A DNA stretch of 64,000 nucleotides from Dokdonella sp. GTDB lineage: Bacteria; Pseudomonadota; Gammaproteobacteria; Xanthomonadales; Rhodanobacteraceae. Each line of letters starts with the position of its first letter. Position 1 is the stretch's first letter. Positions 53,986 through 61,288 of the stretch are shown one piece after another. The DNA is taken from assembly GCA_024707225.1 (NCBI GenBank), contig JANQAE010000001.1, positions 1,116,001 to 1,180,000 on the forward strand, given 5' to 3'. Under the pieces are notes generated by a model. The model searched no databases, had not been told where the DNA came from, and saw only the letters and a program-made list of their open reading frames with translations. The position numbers and the translations under genes were made by a program.

Positions 53986-55944
53986 GTGGCCGTCCCGCTG
54001 CTCGAACTGCGCCAGGTGCGTCGCGAGTACCCGGCCGGCGACCAGACGCTGGTGGTCCTGCGCGACGTCGACCTGACGATCGAGGCCGGCGAGTTCGTCG
54101 CGATCGTCGGCGCGTCCGGATCGGGCAAGTCGACGCTGATGAACATCCTCGGCTGCCTGGACCGGCCCAGCGCCGGCAGCTACCGCGTCGCCGGCCGCCA
54201 GACCGGCCGGCTCGCGCCCGACGAACTGGCCGAGCTGCGCCGCGAGCATTTCGGCTTCGTGTTCCAGCGCTATCACCTGCTGGCCGATCTGACCGCGCTC
54301 GGCAACGTCGAGACGCCGGCGATCTACGCCGGCAAGGACCCGGCCGAACGGCGCGCACGCGCCGCCGACCTGCTCGGCCGGCTCGGCCTGTCCGAACGCC
54401 TCGACCACAAGCCCGGCCAGCTTTCGGGCGGCCAGCAGCAGCGCGTGTCGATCGCGCGCGCGCTGATGAACGGCGGCGAGGTGATCCTCGCCGACGAGCC
54501 GACCGGCGCGCTCGACAGCCGCAGCGGCGAGGAGATGCTGCGGCTGCTGCAGGCGCTGCACGCCGAAGGCCACACGATCGTCCTGGTCACGCACGACATG
54601 CACGTCGCCGAGCACGCCTCGCGCGTGATCGAGATCAGCGACGGACGCATCGTCGCCGACCGCCGCCGCGGCGACGCACCGGCGGCCGCGCCGATCGCGC
54701 GGGTGCCGGCGCGCGAATCGTGGCGCGCGCGCCTGGACCGTTCGCGCGAGGCCCTGCGCATGGCGCTGCTGGCGATGAACGCGCACCGCCTGCGCACGTT
54801 CCTGACGATGCTCGGCATCATCATCGGCATCGCCTCGGTGGTATCGGTGGTCGCGCTCGGCGCCGGCTCGCAGAAGCAGATCCTCGACAACATCAGCGCG
54901 ATCGGCACCAACGTCATCGACATCTATCCGGGCAGCGGCTTCGGCGACATGCGCTCGAGCCGCGTGCGCACGCTGGTACCGGCCGACGCCGACGCGCTGG
55001 CGCAGCAGGACTACGTCGACAGCGTGACGCCGGCCGTGCAGAGCAGCGCGACGCTGCGCTACCGCAACGTCTCGGTCAACGCCTCGATCAACGGCGTCGG
55101 CGACCAGTATTTCCGCGTGCGCGGCTTCGAGATCGCCTCCGGCGTCGCGTTCGACCAGGACAGCGTGCGCCGGCAGTCGCAGGACGTCGTGATCGACGAC
55201 AACACCTATCGCAAGCTGTTCGGCGAAGGCGCCGAGGCGGCCGGCACCGACCCGATCGGCCAGGTCATCCTGCTCAACAACATGCCCAGCCGCATCATCG
55301 GCGTGACCGCGAGGAAGGACTCGGCGTTCGGCAGCAACGAGAACCTCAACGTGTTCGTACCGTACACGACCGCGATGTACCGCCTGCTCGGCCAGAACTA
55401 CCTGCGCAGCATCACCGTGCGCGTCGACGACACGGTCGCGATGGACGCCGCCGAGGCCGGCATCACCGGCCTGCTGACGCAGCGCCACGGCAGCCAGGAC
55501 TTCTATGTGTCCAACATCGACTCGGTGCGCCAGACGATCGAGCAGACCACGCAGACGATGACCCTGCTGGTCTCCTCGATCGCGCTGATCTCGCTGATCG
55601 TCGGCGGCATCGGCGTCATGAACATCATGCTGGTGTCGGTCACCGAGCGCACGCGCGAGATCGGCGTGCGCATGGCGGTCGGCGCGCGCCAGGGCGACAT
55701 CCTGCAGCAGTTCCTGATCGAGGCCGTTCTGGTCTGCCTGATCGGCGGCCTGCTCGGCGTGCTGCTCGCGATCGGCATCGGTGCGCTGTTCGCGCAGGTC
55801 GGCGGCAGCTTCCGCATGGTCTATTCGCCGGCGTCGATGGTCGTCGCGTTCGCGTGCTCGACCCTGATCGGCGTCGTGTTCGGCTTCCTGCCGGCGCGCA
55901 ACGCCGCCCGCCTGGATCCGGTCGACGCGCTGGCGCGCGACTGA
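53986..55944 (+). CDS. macB: MacB-type ABC transporter, ATPase-permease fusion
   Basis: A 652-residue type VII ABC exporter half. The ATPase domain (1-~225) has Walker [10 protein letters not shown] (about residues 43-51), signature LSGGQQQR, Walker [13 protein letters not shown] and H-loop LVTHD. The membrane part has one helix near 285 ([20 protein letters not shown]), a large periplasmic domain, and three helices near 530-550, 580-600 and 615-640. It couples ATP hydrolysis to pumping by the MacA adaptor and the outer-membrane channel encoded next. GTG start two bases after macA suggests translational coupling. Confidence 0.95.
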   Translation: MAVPLLELRQVRREYPAGDQTLVVLRDVDLTIEAGEFVAIVGASGSGKSTLMNILGCLDRPSAGSYRVAGRQTGRLAPDELAELRREHFGFVFQRYHLLADLTALGNVETPAIYAGKDPAERRARAADLLGRLGLSERLDHKPGQLSGGQQQRVSIARALMNGGEVILADEPTGALDSRSGEEMLRLLQALHAEGHTIVLVTHDMHVAEHASRVIEISDGRIVADRRRGDAPAAAPIARVPARESWRARLDRSREALRMALLAMNAHRLRTFLTMLGIIIGIASVVSVVALGAGSQKQILDNISAIGTNVIDIYPGSGFGDMRSSRVRTLVPADADALAQQDYVDSVTPAVQSSATLRYRNVSVNASINGVGDQYFRVRGFEIASGVAFDQDSVRRQSQDVVIDDNTYRKLFGEGAEAAGTDPIGQVILLNNMPSRIIGVTARKDSAFGSNENLNVFVPYTTAMYRLLGQNYLRSITVRVDDTVAMDAAEAGITGLLTQRHGSQDFYVSNIDSVRQTIEQTTQTMTLLVSSIALISLIVGGIGVMNIMLVSVTERTREIGVRMAVGARQGDILQQFLIEAVLVCLIGGLLGVLLAIGIGALFAQVGGSFRMVYSPASMVVAFACSTLIGVVFGFLPARNAARLDPVDALARD

Positions 55945-55957
55945 AGGAGACATCCGC

Positions 55958-57382
55958 ATGCCCACGATTCTGACTTCATGTCCGAGCGGACCTGGCGCGC
56001 GCCGCATGCTGCTGGTGCTGGCGATCGGCACGCTGAGCGCGTGCGGCGCGGTCGTGCGCACGCCGTACGTCCGGCCCGATGCCACGCTGCCGGCAGCCTG
56101 GCAGGCAGCGGCGCCGGACGGCGCGGTCGCGGTCGATGCGTGGTGGCGCCGTTTCGACGATGCGACGCTCGACGCGGCGATCGACGCGGCACTCGCGCGC
56201 AACAACGATTTGGCCGCGGCGACGATCCGCGTGCGCCGCGCACAGCTGCAGGCCGGTCTGGCGCGCAACCAGTTCGTGCCGGCGGTCAGCGCCGGCATCA
56301 GCAGCGGCGTCAGCCGCAGTCTCGACCACGGCGGTCCGTCGTCGCGCTCCCATTCCGCATCGCTGTCGGTCAGCTACGAGGCCGATCTGTGGGGCCGGCT
56401 CGGCAGCGAGCGCGACGCCGCGGCCTGGGAGGCGCTCGCGACCGCGCAGGATCGCGAGGCGACCGCGATCGCGCTGGTCGGCACGACCGCGCGCCTGTAC
56501 TGGGAGCTGGCCTACGTCAATCAGCGCCTGGCGGCCAGCCGCATGAGCATCGAGGTCGCGCGCCGCACGCTCGACTTCGTGCGCGCGCAGTACCGTGCCG
56601 GCGCGGTGTCGGCGCTGGAGGTCAGCGATGCCGAACAGAGCCTGGCCAGCCAGGAGGCCAGCCACGCCAGCCTGCAGCAGCAGCGCCTGGAGACGCGCAA
56701 CGCCTGGGCGATCCTGTTCGATCGTCCGCCCGGCGAGGTCGACGTCGATCCGCAGACGCTGCCGGACGGCGAGCTGCCGGCGATCGATGCCGGCCTGCCG
56801 GCCAACCTGCTGGCGCGCCGGCCCGATCTGCGCGCCGCCGAACTGCGCCTGCGCGCGAGTCTGGCCAATGCCGATGCGACGCGCGCGAGCTACTACCCGC
56901 GCCTGACGCTGACCGGCAGCGTCGGCGGATCGAGCGTCTCGCTCGGCGACGTCCTCGCCAATCCGATCGGCTCGCTCGGTGCCGGCCTGGCGCTGCCGTT
57001 CCTGCAGTTCAACCAGATGCGACTCAACACGCAGGTGTCCGAATCGCAGTACGCCGAGGCCGTGGTCGGCTTCCGGCAGACGCTGTACCAGGCGCTGGCC
57101 GACGTCGACAACGCGCTGTCGGCGCGGCTGACCCAGGCCGAGCGCGCGCGTCTGCTCGAAGCCTCGCTGGTCGCCGCGCTGAAATCCGAGCGGCTCTACG
57201 AGGTGCGCTACAAGGCCGGCGCCGTCGCGCTGCGCGCCTGGCTCGACGCACAGGAACGCCGTCGCGCGGCCGAGATCGCGCTGGCCGAGAACCGGCTGGC
57301 GCGGCTCGACAACCAGGTGTCGATCTACCAGGCACTCGGCGGCGACGCGACGATCACCGAGCGGTTCGCCGGCGAGGGCTGA
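55958..57382 (+). CDS. NodT-family outer-membrane efflux lipoprotein
   Basis: A 474-residue outer-membrane factor of the TolC/NodT type with lipobox LSACG (Cys about residue 29). It shows two repeats of the outer-membrane efflux domain: the first around YVRPDATLPAAWQ and DDATLDAAIDAALARNNDLA (residues 45-90), the second around LARRPDLRAAELRLRAS (285-300) and YYPRLTLTGS. AAGGAGA ten bases before ATG at 55958. It completes the tripartite pump with the macA and macB genes just upstream. A single operon of three genes is clear. Confidence 0.93.
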   Translation: MPTILTSCPSGPGARRMLLVLAIGTLSACGAVVRTPYVRPDATLPAAWQAAAPDGAVAVDAWWRRFDDATLDAAIDAALARNNDLAAATIRVRRAQLQAGLARNQFVPAVSAGISSGVSRSLDHGGPSSRSHSASLSVSYEADLWGRLGSERDAAAWEALATAQDREATAIALVGTTARLYWELAYVNQRLAASRMSIEVARRTLDFVRAQYRAGAVSALEVSDAEQSLASQEASHASLQQQRLETRNAWAILFDRPPGEVDVDPQTLPDGELPAIDAGLPANLLARRPDLRAAELRLRASLANADATRASYYPRLTLTGSVGGSSVSLGDVLANPIGSLGAGLALPFLQFNQMRLNTQVSESQYAEAVVGFRQTLYQALADVDNALSARLTQAERARLLEASLVAALKSERLYEVRYKAGAVALRAWLDAQERRRAAEIALAENRLARLDNQVSIYQALGGDATITERFAGEG

Positions 57383-57637
57383 GCCGACTACGGCGCATGC
57401 CGCGATGCCGGCGACGCGCCGGGACGGCGCAGAGGCTGTTCATTGCGCGGCCGGGACCGGTCCGCCGGTGCAGCACCGCGGCCGCTATGCCTTCGGCACG
57501 ATCCGGCATGCGGCCCGGGCGCCCTTGCCGGTCGAGATCCCGGCGTCGGGCCGCGATCGTGCGCTGCGATGTCCGCGACCGGCGCATCGGCGTTGACCGC
57601 GCTGCGGTCGCCGCCGCCCGGCTGCTAAGCTCGCGCG

Positions 57638-58210
57638 ATGAGCGATGCCCCGCCCGTTCCGCCGCCGCGCTGCGATGCCGCCGCCCGTCGCGCGATCGTG
57701 CGCGAGGCGCGCCGTCTCGGCGTGCCGGACGACTACGGCCGGCGCCGTGCGCTGCGGATCGTCCGCGAGCCGGACGCGCTCCAGTACATCGGCACCGACG
57801 TGCACGACCGGCCGCAATGGCTGGCGCCGCCGGCCGCGCGCGCCTGGCGGCGCATGGCCGCCGCGGCCGCAGCCGACGGCGTCGTGCTGCAGGTGGTCTC
57901 GGCGTTCCGCTCGGCCGAGTACCAGCTCGGCATCCTGCGCCGCAAGCTCGAAGGCGGCCAGACGATCGATCGGATTCTCCAGGTCAGCGCGGCACCGGGC
58001 TACAGCGAGCATCACTCCGGTCGCGTGCTCGACCTGACCACGCCCGGCTACGCGGCGCTCGAGGAGGACTTCGAGCGCTCAGCGGCGTTCGCGTGGCTGC
58101 AGCGCCACGCGGCGCGCTACGGTTTCCGGCTGTCGTATCAGCGCGGCAACCGGCACGGCATCGCCTACGAGCCCTGGCACTGGTGCTGGCACCGCTCAGC
58201 GGCGCGCTGA
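57638..58210 (+). CDS. VanY-like D-Ala-D-Ala carboxypeptidase (M15 family)
   Basis: A 190-residue peptidase of the M15B family, which trims the terminal D-Ala from peptidoglycan stem peptides. The zinc site is visible: VSAFRSAEYQLGIL near residue 89, GYSEHHSGRVLDLT (S-x-H-x-x-G-x-x-x-D; near 124-136) and YEPWHWCW (E-x-x-H, near 180). No signal peptide is seen, which is unusual for an enzyme that acts on the wall, so a cytoplasmic recycling role or a missed N-terminus is possible. Its end overlaps that of the methyltransferase gene on the other strand by 15 bases. Confidence 0.85.
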   Translation: MSDAPPVPPPRCDAAARRAIVREARRLGVPDDYGRRRALRIVREPDALQYIGTDVHDRPQWLAPPAARAWRRMAAAAAADGVVLQVVSAFRSAEYQLGILRRKLEGGQTIDRILQVSAAPGYSEHHSGRVLDLTTPGYAALEEDFERSAAFAWLQRHAARYGFRLSYQRGNRHGIAYEPWHWCWHRSAAR

Positions 58211-58813
58211 CGGCGCCGCCAGTTCCAGCGCGGCCACCGTGCGCAGCAGGCGCGGGCCCAGATAGCAGTGTGAGCCGCAGGCCATCAGTCCGGCATCGGC
58301 GAACGCGCGCCGATACCAGTCCGGCCGCCGCGCGATGAACCCGTCGGTATCGCCGTCCGGATCGTCGGCGGCCGTGAACACCTCGACGAAGGCGATGCCT
58401 TCGAGCAGATCGGCGAAGCCCGACAGGCCGCGCCTGAGCTCGGCCGACGGCACGTAGTGCAGCACGTCCGAGCAGACGATCAGATCGAAGCGCCGGTCGA
58501 AGCGCAGCTGCTCGAGCTGGCCGAAGCGCGCCAGCCGCAGGTTGCGCGCGCGCCCGTAGCGCGCGACCGCGTACTCGCTCGGGTCGAGTCCGAGGTAGTC
58601 CAGGTCCGGCCGCAGCCGCCGCAGCGGCGCGCGCCATGCGCCCTCGCCGCAGCCGACGTCGAGCACGTTGCGCAGCCGATGGCCGAGGTAGTACTCGGCC
58701 GTCGCGACGACCATCGCGACGGTCCGCGCGACGCTGGCCGGCGCGCGCACGCGCCGCGCCGGATCGCGGTACCAGCGGTCGAAATAGGCCTGGTCGTAGC
58801 GCTTGTCGCTCAT
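58196..58813 (-). CDS. Class I SAM-dependent methyltransferase
   Basis: A 205-residue methyltransferase. The SAM-binding motif I NVLDVGCGEGAW lies near residue 49, motif post-I DYLGLDPSEYAV near 73, and FDLIVCSDVLHYVP near 108 corresponds to motif II. The N-terminal MSDKRYDQAYFDRWYRDP is typical of a group of small Xanthomonadales methyltransferases; the substrate is unknown. It shares a divergent promoter region of about 130 bases with the PHB depolymerase gene. Confidence 0.85.
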   Translation of the reverse strand: MSDKRYDQAYFDRWYRDPARRVRAPASVARTVAMVVATAEYYLGHRLRNVLDVGCGEGAWRAPLRRLRPDLDYLGLDPSEYAVARYGRARNLRLARFGQLEQLRFDRRFDLIVCSDVLHYVPSAELRRGLSGFADLLEGIAFVEVFTAADDPDGDTDGFIARRPDWYRRAFADAGLMACGSHCYLGPRLLRTVAALELAAPSARR

Positions 58814-58941
58814 TGGGTCCTCGTCACGAGATGGTTAAGAAATCGCTGCAACGGCTACGACGATCGTCGAAGCACGCCGATCGGACCCCGATTGCTGCGA
58901 TGCGATAAAATCACCGGATACCCCGCGGAGGCCAGGCCCCG

Positions 58942-60195
58942 ATGCTGTACCAGATCCACGAACTGCAGCGCTCGCTGCTGCGTCCGCTGGTGGCGCTGTC
59001 CGACGCCAATGCGCGCATGCTCTCGGGCCAGGACAGCTGGCTGTCGAGCCTGCCCGGTGCCCAGCGCATGGCGGCCGGCTGGGAGCTGCTGTACCGGCTC
59101 GGCAAGGAATACGAGAAACCCGAGTTCCGGATCCCGGCGGTCACCGCCGGCGGTCACGAGACGCCGATCTCCGAGCAGGTCGCACTGTCGCTGCCGTTCT
59201 GCAACCTGGTCCGCTTCAAGCGCTTCAGCGACGACCCCGACCATCTGGCGACCCTCAAGAAGGAGCCGAGCGTGCTGGTGGTCGCGCCGCTGTCGGGCCA
59301 TCACGCCACGCTGCTGCGCGACACCGTACGCACCCTGCTGCAGGACCACAAGGTCTACATCACCGACTGGATCGACGCGCGCATGGTGCCGATCGATCAG
59401 GGTGAGTTCGGCCTCGAGGACTACGTCGGCTACATCCGCACGTTCATCGGCCACATCGGTGCCGAGAAGCTGCACGTGATCTCGGTCTGCCAGCCGACCG
59501 TGCCGGTGCTGGCCGCGATCGCACTGATGGCGGCCGCCGGCGAGCCGACGCCGGCGACGATGACGATGATGGGCGGGCCGATCGACACGCGCGAGAGTCC
59601 GACCAAGGTCAACGATCTGGCGACGACGCAGCCGCTGTCGTGGTTCCAGAACCACGTGATCCACACCGTCCCGGAGAACTATCCGGGCGCGGGCCGGCGC
59701 GTCTATCCGGGCTTCCTGCAGCACGCCGGCTTCGTCGCGATGAATCCCAGCCGGCACCTGATGTCGCACTGGGACTTCTACAAGAATCTGCTGCGCGGCG
59801 ATCTCGAGGACGCCGAATCGCACCGGCGCTTCTACGACGAGTACAACGCCGTGCTCGACATGCCGGCCGAGTACTACCTCGACACGATCCGCGTCGTGTT
59901 CAAGGAACACGCGCTGCCGCTCGGCACCTGGAAGGTCGACGGCGAGCCGGTGCGGCCGCAAGCGATCCGCGACACCGCGCTGATGACGATCGAGGGCGAA
60001 CTCGACGACATCTCCGGGCTCGGCCAGACCGCCGCCGCGCATGCGCTGTGCACCGGCATCCCGGAGGACGCGCGCCGCCATCTGGAGATCGCCGGGGCCG
60101 GCCATTACGGCATCTTCAGCGGCCGCCGCTGGCGCGAGCAGGTCTACCCCGAAGTGCGCGCGTTCATCCGCCGCTACGAACACACCGAAGGCTGA
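58942..60195 (+). CDS. phaZ: Intracellular polyhydroxybutyrate depolymerase
   Basis: A 417-residue cytoplasmic enzyme that breaks down stored polyhydroxyalkanoate granules. It matches the intracellular PhaZ family: catalytic Cys183 in SVCQPTVPVLA (the family uses Cys in place of Ser), His in GAGHYGIFSGRRWR near the C-terminus, and MTIEGELDDISG carrying the Asp. No signal peptide. No PHA synthase lies in the window, but the gene implies a storage polymer in this organism. AT-rich GATAAAATC just upstream (58904-58912) may be part of its promoter. Confidence 0.93.
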   Translation: MLYQIHELQRSLLRPLVALSDANARMLSGQDSWLSSLPGAQRMAAGWELLYRLGKEYEKPEFRIPAVTAGGHETPISEQVALSLPFCNLVRFKRFSDDPDHLATLKKEPSVLVVAPLSGHHATLLRDTVRTLLQDHKVYITDWIDARMVPIDQGEFGLEDYVGYIRTFIGHIGAEKLHVISVCQPTVPVLAAIALMAAAGEPTPATMTMMGGPIDTRESPTKVNDLATTQPLSWFQNHVIHTVPENYPGAGRRVYPGFLQHAGFVAMNPSRHLMSHWDFYKNLLRGDLEDAESHRRFYDEYNAVLDMPAEYYLDTIRVVFKEHALPLGTWKVDGEPVRPQAIRDTALMTIEGELDDISGLGQTAAAHALCTGIPEDARRHLEIAGAGHYGIFSGRRWREQVYPEVRAFIRRYEHTEG

Positions 60196-60234
60196 GGCGC
60201 GGCGCCTCGATCGATCGCGCCGCCGGAGACCGCC

Positions 60235-61179
60235 ATGCACCCTCGTCCGCTCGGCCGCTCCGGCATCGCCGTCGCGCCGCTCGCGTTCGGCGCCAACGTG
60301 TTCGGCTGGAGCGTCACGGCCGACCGCGCCGACGCGCTGCTCGACGCGTTCGTCGCGCACGGCCTGAACCTGATCGACACCGCCGACGCGTATCCGGCCT
60401 GGGTGCCCGGCAACGAAGGCGGCGAGTCCGAGACGATGATCGGCCGCTGGCTGCGCCGGCGCGGCGGACGCCACCGCGTCGTGATCGCGACCAAGGTCGG
60501 CAAGTGGGCGCGCCACCGCGGCCTCGCGCCCGAAACGATCCGCGCCGCCGCCGACGCGTCGCTGCAGCGCCTCGGCACCGATCACATCGACCTGTACCAG
60601 GCGCATGCGGACGATGCCTCGGTGCCGCTCGAGGAGACGCTCGGCGCGTTCTCGCGACTGATCGAGCAGGGCAAGGTGCGCGCGATCGGCGCGTCCAACT
60701 ACGCCGCACCGCGGCTCGCCGAGGCGCTCGCGATCAGCGCCCGCCACGGCCTGCCGCGCTACGAGACGCTGCAGCCGGAGTACAACCTCTACGACCGCGC
60801 AGGCTACGAGGCCGACCTGGAGCCGCTGGCACGCGAGCACGGACTCGGCGTGATCGGCTACTACGCGCTGGCCAGCGGCTTCCTGACCGGCAAGTACCGC
60901 AGCGAGGCCGATCTGGACCGGTCGCCCGCGCGTGGCGCGCGCGCCGGCCGCTATCTCGACGCGCGCGGCCTGCGCATCCTGGCCGCGCTCGACGCGGTAG
61001 GTGCGCGCCACGGCGCGACACCGGCCCAGGTCGCGCTGGCCTGGCTGATCGCGCGTCCCGGCATCAGCGCGCCGATCGCGAGCGCGACCAGCGTCGCCCA
61101 GCTCGACGAACTCGCCGGCGCGCTGCGGCTCGGCCTGAGCGATGCCGACCGCGCCGAGCTCGACGCCGCCAGCGCCTGA
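60235..61179 (+). CDS. Aldo/keto reductase
   Basis: A 314-residue NADPH-dependent reductase with the (beta/alpha)8 fold. The catalytic tetrad is visible: Asp and Tyr in NLIDTADAYPAW (near residue 45), Lys in VIATKVGKWAR (near 85) and His in HIDLYQAHADD (near 125). The NADP-binding end is RPGISAPIASATSVAQLDE (near 275). Its closest group is the general-stress GSP69/YajO-like AKRs; substrate unknown. It follows phaZ by 40 bases in the same direction and may be co-transcribed. Confidence 0.9.
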   Translation: MHPRPLGRSGIAVAPLAFGANVFGWSVTADRADALLDAFVAHGLNLIDTADAYPAWVPGNEGGESETMIGRWLRRRGGRHRVVIATKVGKWARHRGLAPETIRAAADASLQRLGTDHIDLYQAHADDASVPLEETLGAFSRLIEQGKVRAIGASNYAAPRLAEALAISARHGLPRYETLQPEYNLYDRAGYEADLEPLAREHGLGVIGYYALASGFLTGKYRSEADLDRSPARGARAGRYLDARGLRILAALDAVGARHGATPAQVALAWLIARPGISAPIASATSVAQLDELAGALRLGLSDADRAELDAASA

Positions 61180-61288
61180 GCCGCGCACGATCGGCGGCCT
61201 CGGCGACGAGGACATCGCGCCCCGGCATCCTGGCGCGGCTTGATCTCGATCAACGGCCGGACGCGGACCGGCGGCGATCATCGGCCGC

